Assembly (NCBI RefSeq): GCF_020360975.1
Contig: NW_025408686.1
Span: 558,001 to 622,000 of the forward strand
Source of the DNA: Hirsutella rhossiliensis
Taxonomy: Eukaryota > Ascomycota > Sordariomycetes > Hypocreales > Ophiocordycipitaceae
Direction of reading: 5' to 3'
Length of the DNA: 64,000 nt
The number at the start of each line of letters is the position of its first letter. Position 1 is the stretch's first letter. The translations under genes and the position numbers were made by a program. The notes under the pieces were generated by a model. It was given only the letters and a program-made list of their open reading frames with translations. It was not told the origin of the DNA and did no database searches. Below are positions 45,283 through 58,595 of this stretch, in pieces.

Positions 45283-47735
45283 GCTTGATCCTCGTGCCGT
45301 CTCTCCGTGCCTGTCAGATTGGTCGTGACCTCCTTGGGTACCCATCTGCGAAAAGGCATCGATGGCTTGCCCAGGCAAAAGTAGAAGGCGCTCGAAGATT
45401 TGCATCATTGATGCGGCCGACACCACGTGCCCCTTGACAAGCACCTTTCCTGGGCGTATGTCGCGGCCTTGCCATCTCGCCTGCGTGCCCCCCCCAAACG
45501 GGTACGAGCATGGCTTGGACGGACCGGTGCCTTGGAGCTGACATGACGTTGAAGACCGCGTGTAGATGATGGGTTTTGTGGGATGGGCGCGAAGAGAAAT
45601 ATCGTGGGTATTTGCCTGAAATCGGAAAGCCGCAACATTTCCTGTTTCAACCTAAACTCTAGACACCTTCATGCATCCGTGGCTCTTTGCCCAATAAACC
45701 TGTCGGCTTTATAGCTCTCTGGACGTGGTGCAACAGACCTCAATTCAAAATCAGCTTGGCGTCATGAACTCACCATTCATCCATTGACTGTTGATGGCAT
45801 CAGCAACTTACTCGGTGATTATCTAGAAGAACAAGCTGCTTAAGCAAGCAAGACACCCCGCAGCCGTCTATAGAAGTAAAGCACAAGGCCTGTTCAGGCA
45901 CCAGCAAATTCCAGACAGGTAGCAGTGTTAAGCACGTATGCGAGGCAAACCCGGCCCTCCCACGGCGTTGTGAAGTGCTCGGTAGCTTCACGTTTCTTCG
46001 CAAATGCCTGGCGGCTGGAGCCTCAACGCGGAGCGCTTTGATAATTCAGCCTTAATGCGACTCTGCCTGACGGGGCCGCATCGCTATTAACTTTGTCTTC
46101 GGGCCCAGCAGCCATGAGCCACTGAACCGGCTTGTCTTGTGACTCTTGTCCCTGCTTAACCTCCGTCGATGCCCGAACCCCTGACCTGGTCCGAGGGTTA
46201 TGCACTAGCTTTGTGAACGGTGTTGAGTAATCATCACGGCCTCGAGATTTGGTTTGCCTGTCCCGCCAGACCACTGTCGAATGGAGGCAGTGAGGTTGAT
46301 CCTCTGCTGCCCCCCCCCCACCGAGCCTCATCCCGCCTCACAGCCCGGAGCATCGGGTCAACTTATGTTAACGAGGCTCCGAATGCAGCTCGTCTTGACA
46401 ATCTCGTGCGTCTCTGCGGCTGTGCTCCGACGGACGGCCGTGAGCTGTACTTGCTACGGTGGCCTATGGTTGTGATGGGGCATGTCGTGGGCATCTTGGT
46501 TGGCGTCTGAGCACGAGTCGATCAGCTCGAGTCGGAAGGGGGACCGATGGGGTATGGTTGTGTGTGAAATGCTGCAACTATAAACCCCCTGCCTGGGACA
46601 GCTCACCATCATGAAGACAGCAACAGAAGCATCAGCGCATTTCTTCAAGACCACCAACCAATTTGCTTCCTGCCTTTGGAACTTGTCTCATTTCATCATG
46701 CGTCCCGCCACAGCCCCAACGCTATCGTGTTTGCGGGATGATAGACAGGATGCGGCTGGTTTATCAAACGTGAGAGCGAATTTACGAATATAGGGACTGG
46801 ACACATAGACTTGAAGGGCGTTGTTTATTAGACGATGAGAGGGGCTTTGTATACCAAACACACGAAGGCTATTGAATTGTAAAATCAGAATTCCTCTATT
46901 TTGCATTTGACAGAAGCCATGTGGACCACTGGAGTCGAAAATAGGTGGCTGTCAGCAGTTGCAAGACTATACCGCGCCAATAGAGGCATCTGTTGGAGCC
47001 TTCCGCCTTTGCCTGGTTAAACGGCGTCCCCCAGCTCGACAGTGGTGTTCCTTGGTAAAGGATGCTTCTCCATGCTTGAAGTCATTATGAAAGCCATGCC
47101 ACGCCCCCATCCTTCCCAACAAAGCTCACGCGGCATAACTCGGGCCTTGATTACTAGGACAAGCGTTCCACAGCACGCAGGATAATTATCCCATCGGCAT
47201 TGGCAAATTGAAGCCTGCGGAAAAGGCCGTGCAAGTCGAGCATTGGTGTCACCCTATTGTCGTACGGAAACAATTGACTGTCGAGGTAAGTTACTGATGG
47301 TTTGTTTGTATTCTAGGACGACCAGCACAAGAAAACGTCAAAAAAACTCATCGCATCCTTCTCAGCAGTAAACCACACAGCGCCTTGGCCCGGTATACCT
47401 GCACTGTCGGTCCGGGGCGGGTCCCGAAGCCCTCGGCGGTCTCAGCAGGTCCGGAACGCTTCTCGTCAGACAAGCCGGAGCCCCCTCCGACAGTAACACC
47501 CGGGGTCGGCGGAGCTCAGGTATGGCAGAGGGCTAGTCCTTCTGCAATGACTGCGCTGTGCCTGAGAAGCGCAATCCCCCCGTCCCGGTCACGCCTGACT
47601 CGATCTTCGGGACATGATGAAGCAGGCCTGCGTAGGCGCCGTCGAAACCGTGATAAATAGATGATCCGCCTCGATTGTCGAATGCCCTCTCTTTCTCCGT
47701 CCGTGAGTCTATCCGCCCATCACCTATGCCCCCCT
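45283..47735. other. 2.4-kb convergent intergenic region
   Basis: This region lies between the P450 stop and the MAK5 stop, so it holds two 3' ends. Frames here are short and of random composition. A poly-C run sits at about 46,308-46,319. I see no gene, RNA or transposon. Confidence 0.5.
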
Positions 47736-50185
47736 CTACAGCCCCAGCCCCAGGTTGTCGCCCCCGAGAAAGATGCCGTTCGCCCCGGCCTCGCGCTCCC
47801 GGAGCAGCGCCGCCACATCGACCCGTCCGCCGGTAATGTACCGCTCGCTCACCCCGAGATTGACCCTCCGACTCAGCTCCTCGCGAAGCTGCGCCCGCAG
47901 CGCCCCCATCTCCGCCTTGCTCAGCGCGCGCGCCTCCTTTTCCTTGCGCTTCCGCCCACCGCCGCGTCCGCCCCTGCCGCCGCCGAGGCCGCCGTCATCA
48001 AAGTCGTCGGCGTCGTACTCGACGCCTAGGTCCTCGGCGGCAGCCCGCAGCCACGCCTCGTCGCCGTGCGCCTTTTCCTTGGCCAGCACCGCGTCGGCTA
48101 GGCGCTTCGACAGGTCGACCCGAGGCCGCAGGCGCGCCGCCACCTTGCGGTCCACGGGCAGCGCCTGGATGACGTGCTGACGACGCGCCCCAGTGGAGCT
48201 GCGCTTGGCGTGGACTTTGGCCGCCAGCCTGCGCGTCGGCAGCACCTCCTCGGGCGAGCACAGCAGGACGCTGACGCCGCCACGCTCACCGCGGGCCGTC
48301 CGACCGGAGCGGTGAATGTACGTGTCGGCCGTGCGCGGCACGTGGTAGTGAATAACCTGCTCGACCTGGTCAATGTCGAGGCCGCGCGCCGCCACGTCGG
48401 TCGCGACGAGGATTGAGTTGCGCGACTCGGTGAAGCGCTCAAGCGAGCGCATCCGCGCCTTTTGCGCCATCTGGGAGTGCAGCGGTAGCACCGTCAGGTT
48501 GAGGTTGCTCAGCAAGGGCGTGAGGCGTCGGACGGCCGAGATGGAGTTTGTAAAGACGAGGGTGCGACGGCCGGGGTTGAGGACAAGGACTGCGTACAGG
48601 TAGAGATCCTAGGGAAAATGTCAGCAAGGCTTCGTCTCCAAAACCCCGAGTGAGATGCAGTCGTGTCTGCACAGCATCTGCACATGGAAGGCTGGAAGCT
48701 TACCTTTTCCATGGCGCCGCACTCAATCAGGCCCTCGCGCAGTTTGTCGGCCAGTTGGCTAACAGGATTGGCGTCAAGAAACTTGGGCTCTCGCCGAAAC
48801 TTGAGGCACTTCATCAGATATGCCATCTTGTCCTCGGCCGTGCCCGCCGTGCCCGACCTGCCCTTGCCAGCAAGCTTCGTCTGCAGGTCCTTGTCAAACG
48901 TGGCCGAGAAGACGAGCGTCTGTCTCGGCGGCAACTCGTCCTCGCCCTCGTCGTCTTCCTCCCCGGCCTCGGGAGCTCGCCGGTCCAGGGCACCGATGAT
49001 ATCCTCGGCCTCCTTGAACTGACCCACCTTGAACAGCCGGTCCGCCTCGTCAACCACCAGGAACTTGATGCACGTCAGCGACTCCTGCAGCGCCATGTCG
49101 CCGTCCATGACTTCCCACAGCCGGCCCGGGGTGCCAATAATGATGTCCGCCTTGGCCAGCTGCCGCTGCTGCTTCTGGATGCTCAGCCCGCCCGTCACGA
49201 CGCACACGTATGGTGCCGCGGCGAGGCCGTCGCACAGCGCCTTGAGGTGGTCGCCCAACTGCTTGGCCAGTTCTCTCGTCGGGGAAAGGACCAGAGCCAT
49301 CGGACTCTTCTCTTCCGTGTCGTCGCCGTCCGCGGCTTGCTCGTCGTCGTGTGTCTCGAGCCACTTCTCGACGACGGGGATCCCGAAGGCCAGCGTCTTG
49401 CCCGACCCCGTCTGTGCCTTGCCAATGACGTCCTCGCCGGCCATAATCTCGGGGATCGCCATCGTCTGAATTGCCGTCGGCTTGGCAAAGCCAAGCTTGG
49501 CGATGCCCGACAAGATGCGCGGCGACAGGTTCAGCGCCACCCAGTCCACCAGGTCGACGGCGTCGTCTTCTTGATCCCCTTGTGCGAGTTCCGCGAGCGC
49601 GCCGAACGAGTTCCCGCCGTGTGCAGGGGGCTTTGAAAGTACTTTATCGGCCGTCGCGTCGGTTGCTTGCTTGTCTTGCGGGAGGGGTTTCTTCTTTTTG
49701 TCTTTTTTGTCTTTTTTGTTCGTCTTCGGTTCGCCTTGGCTCGCAACCTGTTGCGAAGCTTTCTGGCTCGCCACACCATCTTGACGGCTGCCAGCTTTGC
49801 GGATATGGACATCTTGGCCCTCCACAGGGTCGTCACCAAACCCCTCAAAAGATTCAGCCTCATCTTGCCGTTCGTGCGTGTTTTTGCCCCTGTCTCCGTC
49901 TGTGTCTTTGTCGCCGTTGCCGTCGTTGTGCGTCTCGTCACCGCCGTCGTCTCGTTCTCTCACCACAAACTGCACCTTGTCCCCATCCTTGACCACGTCG
50001 ACGCCCGTAATCACCTCGAGCCCGCCAAAATCCTCGCCGACGGGCTTCCACGAGAGCGACGCCACGTCGATGGCGCGCTTCGTCGACGCCTTGCCCTTGG
50101 GAGTCGTCGGCTTCAGGCTCCTGCTGCGTTTCGGCGCAGGCCCCGAGGCGGCAGGGAGTTTGCGCTTCTTCGACTGCGGAATCAT
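47736..50185 (-). CDS. mak5: ATP-dependent RNA helicase MAK5 (DDX24-like), 784 aa
   Basis: Two exons (50185-48704 and 48608-47736) join in phase 0 across a 95-bp intron with GTAAGC donor and TAG acceptor. The N-terminus is basic (KKRKL, KRSRS) with WKPVGEDFGGLEVITGVDVV, characteristic of MAK5. DEAD-box motifs follow: Q-motif GFAKPTAIQTMAIP, Walker A AQTGSGKT (about 257), PTRELA, DEAD in VVDEADRLF (about 378), SAT (about 425) and HRSGRTARGERGG (about 594). The large insert between the Walker A block and the PTRELA motif, and the acidic N-terminal insert, fit DDX24/MAK5. It works in the nucleolus in 60S ribosomal subunit assembly. The start ATG at 50185 begins the conserved MIPQSKKRKLP; upstream in-frame sequence is leader. 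A poly-T run at about 50,312 lies in the promoter. Confidence 0.9.
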
Positions 50186-50846
50186 GAGTGCTGCCGGTGA
50201 CGGTGCTATATAGCAGAGACTGGTATCAGCCCGCGATGCATAGGTTGGTAAGAATGGAGGTCGAGTTGAATGGTAGAGGGCGCTGGTTGAGGCGAGTTTG
50301 AACGATTTGACTTTTTTTTTTCGGAAGTCGTCTACGAAGTAATTACGGTACGAAGTACATCGGCATCCACAACACCGACCCGCCGACAACACCAAGCCAT
50401 GCCAACTTGCACTTGGGCACACATCGCGACTTTACTTAATTCCTGCGTCACATCCAATTGCGAGACGTGCATCTATATTTGGTGCGGAGATTATATTTAA
50501 CAAGTACGATGGAGATCTAGGCGCGGCTTTGCCGTTCGGCAGCAGCGACCTTGTAGCTGGCTGGCACTTATACATCGCTGGCAACGAGACGAGGAATGAG
50601 GAGACGGAACAGTAGCAATGGGAGAAAAGACCCCAGGAGTGAGGAAAAGGGAAACATCTTGTCATGCCATGCTTGCTAGACGCAACGGTGTATCAACAAA
50701 CCCATCCGTCCGTCGTGAGTCTCCTCTCCATCCCCCTTCTCGAGTACAAGTACAGAGCCCAACCCACGCCGTCGTCGCATGGCTTGAGATTCTCATCCTG
50801 GATTCCCTTCACCCTCGCCTGGGCAAGTGCCGTGCGGTCACCACCA

Positions 50847-53800
50847 CTAGTGGCCTCCTCGCACTCTCTTTGCCCCTCGGCCTCCTTCCGACTCGCCCCT
50901 TTGCCTCTTGGTTCCGGGCTGAAACTCTGTCGCGCCAGGGTTAATGCCGCCCCGACCTCTGCCCCGACCGGCCTGGGCCGCGTTGCCAGGGCCGCCGTCT
51001 TGATTTCCGCTACCAGATCGCTGGCCGGGGGGCACATAGGCGCCTCCTCGTCCGCGTCCACCGCCGCGGGGCATGGGAATACCCGACGACCTCGGACCGC
51101 CTTGGCCTTGCTGCTGATTTTGGTGTGGCACTTGGTTGCCCGGGGAAGCATTCGCTGCCGGTTCCGCCTTGAGCGCAAAAGGGTTTTGAGGCTCCATCTT
51201 GTTGGCATTGGCGGACTGCGCAAAGGGATTGGTCGGCTTGGCGGGCAGGCTGCTGCTGGCGGGCTGCTGCTGCTGGGGCTCCGCTGGCTTCGACTCCTGG
51301 GCGGCTGGTTCCGCGGCTTGTTCGGCAGGCTTCGCCGTGGCTTGCTTGGGAGCAGCAGCATCGGGCTGTTGGCTGCTGCCGGCCGAAGCCGGCGTCGCCG
51401 GCACGGCCTTGACTGGCGTTGCCGGAGGGGCTGGCCCCCCGGGGCCGGGGATCTTCTTGACAACCTCCCACACCTCAACCACTGGCTTCTCAGGCGTCTC
51501 CTTAGCCGCCGTTTCGACAACCCCGAGTCTCGTGTTGGCCGCCTTGAGCTTGTTCTCGGCCATGTTGATGCGCAAAGTCGACTTTTTGGATTCCATCAAC
51601 TGGGCCTGATCACGCGCCGACGCAATCTTCGTGTCCACATCCCCCTTGATCTTGGCGCTCTCGGCTTCGAGCCTCTTCTTAAGATTGGCTGCAATGATGC
51701 TCTTGACCGTCGCATTCGAAGCGAGGAACTGCCGAATGCTGGCGTCGTCGAGCTGCGTCAAGTCAGCAACGCTGCCGCCCGGCGCGGGCGTGGCCTGTGA
51801 CGGCTGGGATTGGCCGTCCGTGGCTGGTGTGGATGGCATCTGCTCTGGAGCGGCGGGCTTGGCGCCCTGGTTCTCGGCCTGCCAGATGAGCCTTTCCTGC
51901 TCGATTCTGAGCCTGAGGTCTTCGTCCTTCTGCCTGAGCTCCTCGTCGAACTTTCCACGGCTCTCTTTAAGCTTGTTGTTCAACGAGTCGCGCATCTTGT
52001 CGCATCGCTCCTTGGCCGCCTGCTGAGCCGAGTTCACCCTTTCTTCTAGCTCGGCCACCTGAGCTTCAGCGACAGCGACCTTTTCCTCCAGCGATTTCCT
52101 CTCTTCGTCCGACAGTCCAGGTGGGCCGCTCGTCTGCGTCGCGCTACCCGCCTCTTGAGCCGGGGCAGGTTGTTGAGCAGGTCCAGAAACGTCCATCGAA
52201 GTGGCTACCGCGTCCTGCAGCTTTTGTCTTGCCTCATCGCGCTCCGAGATGGTCGCTTGCAGCTCCGTCCGCAACGTCTCCAGCTGCTGGTCGGCACCCA
52301 GTTTCTGCGCGCTGATGGCTTCCAGATCCTTTTGCGCATCCGCCAGCCGCCGCTCTAGCTGGGCCACAACTTCGGTCGATGCAGAGGACTGCGGTGCCAG
52401 CTGAGCTCCCTGCGCTTGCCGCGCCTCCTGAGCCTGCTGCAATGGCTGGGCCTGCTGATCTTGCTGTGCCTGTTGACGAAGCTCCTGCACTTGCTGTCTG
52501 AAGCTTTCAATCTCCTTCTCCAGCTCCGTCTTCTCCAGCCCGACCTCCTCCGCACGCTTCTGCGCTCCCTCAAGCTCGACGTTGACCTGGTTCAGCTGTT
52601 CCTGCAACTGGTTGCTCAGCTGGATATACTCGTTCTTCTCACCCGTGAGCCTCTTGGACCTTTCCTTGAATTGGTCTGTGAGCTTGGAGCGGGTGGACTG
52701 CCAGGCCTCGCGTTCAGAGTTGATGGTCGACTCGAGCTCTGCGACCTTGGCTCGCAGCGGGCCCTCGCCCTCTCTAAGAGCGTTGCGTTCCGTTTGCAAT
52801 TCTTCAATGGTCATCTTGAGCGACTCCATCTCGGCCGGGTCGACGCGCCCGTACTTGGTGAGGATGCCCTCGGTACGCTTCTGCCAGCGGTCGCGGTCTT
52901 CTTGAATCTGCTTAATCTCCTCTTCCAGATACGACTTGGACGTGCTGAGGCTGTCAATCTCGGCCTCAAGTGGTTGGATCTTGCCCTCCAACACCTCAAT
53001 CTTCTTGTTCTTGTCCGCAAGCTGATCCTTCAACTGCGTGTTTTCGTTGCGCAGAGCGGCGCTGCTCTCTCGGTAAAGGTTAAGTTCGTTGAGCTTCTCC
53101 ATGAGGTTCTGGTGGGTTATTGCATTGCGACCACCATGAGCAGACTGGGCACGTTCCTGGTCGAGCTTCAAACGAGCCTCGTCAAGCTGAGACTGGATGT
53201 ATTCCACCTGCTGCTGCAACCGCTTCGACTCCTGCGACTTGAGGTCGTACTGGACCTCGAGAATCTCCTTTTCACGGCGGAGATAGCTGTTGAGTTCGCG
53301 CAGCCCGTCGAGGGCGTCGCCAATGTGCGCGGGAGACATGGCCTCGTCATCCTCGCCGCCCCCACGTTTCTGCTGCAGGGCTGCGACCTGGGCGGTCAAG
53401 GCCTCCAGTTGCTGATGAAGGAGCTTGTTCTGGGCGTTGACATCCTCTCGTCGGGCCGTCACCTCGGTCATCTCGTGCTCCAGCTGCTGCCGCCGCTCGT
53501 CCCAGGAGCTCTCGTTCTGCGACAGGGCGACCTTGGCAGACTCAGCTTCGGCTCTGAGAGACGCCGTCTGACTCTTGAGCTCGTTGTACTCGCTGCGCAG
53601 TTGCTGGGCAAGTTTGGCTGCCTCGGCATGCTTGACGAGTTCTTGCTCGTAATCCTGCTGAGCCTTGGAAGCAATCTCGGCCTGGGCACGCAGGTCCTGC
53701 TGGTGGTACCGGGCAGCCTCGACGTGCTTGGCGCTGTCCTCCTTGAGACGGTCAAGCTCCTCCTGGAGAATGGCTTTTTCGTCACCGTGCCTGCGCGACA

Positions 53801-56800
53801 CCTCGTTCTGGGAGTCCCGGAGCGCCGATAGCTCACTGTTGGACCGCGACAGCTCCGCAGACATGTCCCCGACGCGCTGTTCGAGTTCCTTGACCTTGGC
53901 CTCCTTCTCTGCCACGAGCGACTCCATTTCCTCCCTGTACTGGTCCTGCGAGGCGCGGAGGTCCTCGACGGCCTCCTCGTTGCTCTGACTCAGCTCCTTG
54001 TACTGCTCGACTTGCGCCTTGGCGTTTTCGAGCTTGGTATTGGCCAGGTCGAGGTCGCGTTTCAGGTCCGAGACTTCGTTGTTCAGGTCTTGGATATCAG
54101 ATTCGAGCTCCTGCTGGCGCTGGTTGTTGTCCGATGCCAACGCAGGTCGGGGAGTGGGCCGCGGCTGCAGCCGACCAACCCGCTCTTCCGCATTCCGCAG
54201 CTCGACCGTCAGCTCGTCAACGCGAGCCTGGAGGTGATCCTTTGTCGTCTTGACACTGACGTGTTCCTCGCGGATTTGGCTCAGGCTCTGCATGAGCTCG
54301 TCGATCCGCCTCTGGGACTCTTTAGCCTCAAACTCCTTTCTCAGCTGCAGGTTCCTGCTCTCGTCGGCCTCGGTAGACAGCTTGCGTTGAGCGTCGCTCA
54401 ACTCGCGCTCCAGCTTGTCAATCTTTTCCTGGGCCTTCCGCCGTGCCTCGGACTCGGCAACGCTGCGTTCGTTCTCCAGGTTCTGATGGGTGGCCAGAAT
54501 CTGGTTCAGGCGGTTCTTCTCCTCAATCAGGCCCTCGTTGTCCCTGCTCATGCGATCCTGAATGTCCTTCCACAGCTTCTTCTCGGCCTTGAGGTTGGCC
54601 GTCTCGTTCCTCATGCTGTCCAGCAACCCCTTTGCTTCAATGAGCTCCTCGGCAACCTGTTGCGTGCGAATGTCCTGTTTGGCTGCCGTCTCCGAAAGGA
54701 CCTGGCTGCGCTTTTGAAGCTCCACATTCTCGGCCTGTAGGGCAACATAGTTGCTCTGCAACATCTCCCGCCTCTCCGACTCGATCCTGAGATCACCATG
54801 CACCTTGATCCTCTCGGTCTGTAGCTGGTTTTTCTCCGTCGACAAATGGTCAATCTGCCGGCGAAGGTCTGTGCGGACGTCGTTCTGGGCATCGCGGAAG
54901 CTGTCGTACTCGGATTGCAGCTTGCGCAGGGCTTCATTGAGCGCCTCAGACTGGTCTCCCTCGATGCTGGCGAGTGGAGGGCGTTGAGAGCTGTCGAGAG
55001 AGCTTCTCATCATAGAGGCCTCGTCTCCGCCGTGACCGCGTTGCTGGAGGATGCGCCGGAACATGTCGCGCTCGGCCTTGAAGCTCTCCATGGTGCTCTT
55101 GATGGACCTGCTCTCCTCGACCATGTGATCCAGCTCCTGCTGGAGCTTCTCCACCTTGTCGTGATCCACCTTGGCCTGATGCTTGGCGGCGAGGGCTTCC
55201 TCGCTCTCGAGCTGCTCGGCCAGCTCGCGGGTGATGCGCATCAACTCCTGGTTCTTGGCCTGCAAGGACTTGATGTCCTTGAAGACAACAAGCTTCTGGG
55301 TGATGAACTGGTGGGTGTCGGACAAGTCGGACAGGGCCTCCTCGGTGATCTCTCCCTGTTCCAGCTGCTGGAGACGGAATTTTTCTTCCTCGGTCAGCTG
55401 GTCGACGCCCTTTTCGAGGGCGTAGATGCTAAAGACGAGCATCTGTATTTGCGTGCCCAGGTCGCGGAGTTGCGTCTTGAGGATCTTTGTTTCGGACTGG
55501 GCCGACCCCAAAGCACCCTCGGCCTTGCGCGCCGCCTTTCTCGCCATATCGCGCTCCTCGAAGCTCTGCTGGGACAGCTCCGACATGCGGGCAATCTCGT
55601 CGCGGAGAGTATCGGTTTCCGCCTGAAGCTCTTGGATCTCGGGCGCCTTGGCCTCGAGGGCGGAGATCATGCCGTCGAGCTCCTCCGAGAGCTGCTGATT
55701 TCGCCTCTTTTCGCTGGCGAGCTGTCCCTTGACGTGGAACAGCTGCTCAATGGCTTGCGTGGCGGTGACGGCCGACTTACTTCGGACAGAGCCCGGGGTG
55801 CCGAAGGGGCCAAAGGGCGAGGCAGGACGGCCCATGACGGAGCCGTTGGCGCGGGGCGTCTGAGGCACCGAGCTGGGCTGGACTGCTTGGTCCATGCGGG
55901 CGTGCAGCTCGTCGAGCTGGCCTTCGAGCTGCTGGATCTTGGCCTCCATTTGAGACGTCGTTTGTCTCTCCTGTTCCAGCTCGAGGCGAACCCGGCGAAT
56001 CTCGTTTTCGTAGTTGTCCCTTTGACGTTCCTTTTCCGCCTCGAGCTCCCGCACGCGCTCTTGGTGCTTCTTGCTCAGCTGGTCAGACATGTCGACGAGC
56101 CTGCGCTGGTCGTCGAGTTCCTGCTTGTAGCTGTCGACGGTCGTGGCAAAGGCGATTTCCTGCTTCTGGAGCTTGACGAGAGCCTCGTCGGCTTTGGCCT
56201 GCATGGACTCGAGGCGTTCGCGAAGCTGTTGCTCGGTCCGCTTGAGGGCGTCGATCTGGGACTTTGCGTCCTCGCATTCTCTCTGCAGCTGGGCGACGCG
56301 AGCACCCTTTTCCTTCCTGTACTTGAGGGCCTCGTCGCTCTTCGTCTTGAGCTCGCCTTCGAGCCACTCGGCATTGCGGCGGGCGAGGTCAAGCTGTTGC
56401 TTGAGCGAGTCCTCGCGATACTTGGCGCTGTTGAGCTGGCCCTTTGCGTTTTGCTCGGACTGCTGCAGGGCGGAGGCCTGGCGGGTAAGCTCGACGTTTC
56501 GCTGGTGCTGCTTGGCTAGCTCGTCGGCGACGGTCTGGTCGCGTTTTGTGTTTGATTCGATGATGCTGAGGTTTGTGCGGTTGGATGACTGCAGGGTCTC
56601 GATCTTATCGTTAAGGGTCTTGACCTCTGCCTCGTGGTCGGAGCTCTTTGCCTTGAGAACCTGCAGCTCGTTTTCGAGGGACTGGCTCTTCATTTCTGGG
56701 GATAAAGGTTTAGCGGCCGTCGGACTCGGAGAACTCGCGCTGAGCAGACGCACCATGTTCCTTTGAGCTTTGCCGAGCTTGCTGCGCCTCTTTGAGCGCG

Positions 56801-57045
56801 TTTTCAGCCGTGGCCTTTGAGGTCTGGGCGCGGGACTCGGCGCTGCGGACGGCATTCTCGAGCTCGATGTCGGTTTGCAGCTTGTCGGCGTAGAGGACGT
56901 CGAACTCGTGGGCCTTTGCGGCGACGGCCTGCAGGAGCGTGGCGACGAGGTCGACGGTGGGCTCCGTCGTCAGGGCCGCAAGGACAGGCTGGTCGAGGCC
57001 GAGGTGACCTGCGACGTAGCCGACGTCGACATCTGCAGCCGCCAT
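50847..57045 (-). CDS. Mlp1/TPR-type nuclear pore basket nucleoporin, about 2,046 aa
   Basis: Exon 1 (57045-56754) and a 5.85-kb exon 2 (56695-50847) join in frame across a 58-bp intron (GTGCGT donor, CAG acceptor). After a globular start (MAAADVDVGYVAGHLGL), almost 1,600 residues form heptad-rich coiled coil. The central part contains the TPR/MLP1/MLP2-like region (for example LRREKEILEVQYDLKSQES and VDPAEMESLKMTIEELQTER). The last 300 residues are disordered: Pro/Ala/Gln-rich, an NPFA repeat, then RGG and GRGRGG runs ending KRVRGGH, likely nucleic-acid binding and nuclear targeting. Yeast Mlp1/2 and animal TPR form the nuclear basket and control mRNA export. The length fits the family. No internal stops or frameshifts occur in over 6 kb, so frame breaks in the transposons are not general sequencing error. 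Confidence 0.9.
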
Positions 57046-58595
57046 GACGACGACCAGACTAGAAGGAGATTGCAGGCTGCGTCGTCATCACTCGAGGCAA
57101 GGCGGTGGCGCAGAGGGCGCGCAGTCAGAGGAGGGAGAAGTTGAGGCGGAGTGGAGAGTGGCTGCGAGGAAAGTCGAGGTTAGAAGCGGTTCGAGTGAAT
57201 GAAAAAAATGAACTCGTGGAGGAAAAACAAACGGTTTTGAGTTGCCCCTGGCAAGATGTGCGACAGCGGACGAGCGATTGAGGAGACAAAGGATGCGGTG
57301 GCGTCGCGATAAAGCCGCAGCGATGGGGAGAGTCGGGAGCCTGATCGAGGCGAAAGAAGAGCTCTCGCGTCGACGATGAAGCTGTCGTCGCGCAGGTTCG
57401 CTGGTGGAGGGTGGACCCGCTTCGTCGTCGGGCGTGCTGAATACCTAGCCCGAAGAGTAGGTACGAGGGCAGCGCCGGGAATTGCCTAGAGTCGGTCGTA
57501 CCTGGGGGGTGTTTATGTAATCGTGGCCGCCGAGCTAGGAGAGGCGCGAGGATCAGCCGACAGATGCAGCTAGGAATGAGTCAGCAAGCACAGCTCGGCC
57601 AAGGCAAGTCCTCAGTCTCCATATGCGACCAACAAAAAATATCAGGTGGCCGCTCAACTTGCCTACTGTCCAGCTACTGAAATGACTGCCACGTAGCCCA
57701 AGCCACTGCAGACCCAGCTGTTGTCCGAAAGCTCATCGATTGCTCACCAACTGCGCAACCACGGCCACGCTTGCCTGACTACTTGATTCGCTGCCCGGCT
57801 CCCCGGTTCCAGCCATGTTCGTGTTGGCGTCTTGGCTTCGATTACGGACTGGAGCTAATTAATGGCCGGCGCCCTCAGGGCCGTGGCGGAGGATTTTCTC
57901 CGTCGCAGCAAACTGATACACATATCCATCGCATGAGCCTCCGCAAGTTGTCCGTGACTTTCACATATTGATATTGACGTGCACATGCATTGCCATTACC
58001 GAGGCGGACTTGGGCTCGACGATTGAATGGCGATTCGTCGGGCAAACAACGGTTTAGCACTTCAAGGGACTTGGGGCTCAACGACTGCATGGCATCTCGG
58101 CCAGCAAACAATAGAGTTCAAGGCTTGAAGCAAGCCAAGCAGCCCATCCGCGGTGCCACACGGCCAACTGCTTGTTCTTGTTCATTCAATGTTCATTACA
58201 CTAGACATTCTCCCTCTACCGGCCTTTGACCGCTAAACGGACCAGCGTCGTCCAACGTGTCTATGCCGTCCATTGTCAGATGGCCATGGTCGAATGGCAG
58301 ATCGTCCGCTCCATCCGTCGCTAGACCGCCGCAAGAGGGTCCAGCCCATGGCGGCGGCCAACACGCTCTGCCAAGCAGGCGGTCTGATGACACACGGTCC
58401 CCTCAAAAGGGCATCATCATCGTCAATCGTCAGAAAATAAAATAAAGAAACAAGGCAAACCAGGCCCCTGAATGTGAAGCCACCAACGCCGTTACATGCC
58501 CGCGCTGTCCAGATCGACGCCCAAATTCACAGTGTACATTCCAAAAAATCGGGGGTTTTCGGCGCGCCCCGCCGCCTCGTCGTCGTCTCCCCACT
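57046..58595. other. Upstream region of the nucleoporin gene and spacer
   Basis: GC-rich leader and promoter of the nucleoporin (57.05-57.6 kb), then the downstream side of the next minus-strand gene. No supported ORF. Confidence 0.5.

Noticed and set aside
54846..56519. Long plus-strand frame of 557 codons
   Set aside because: It is antisense to the nucleoporin coiled coil. Leu/Ala/Val-rich composition is the expected mirror of Gln/Glu/Lys codons, and it has no family features.
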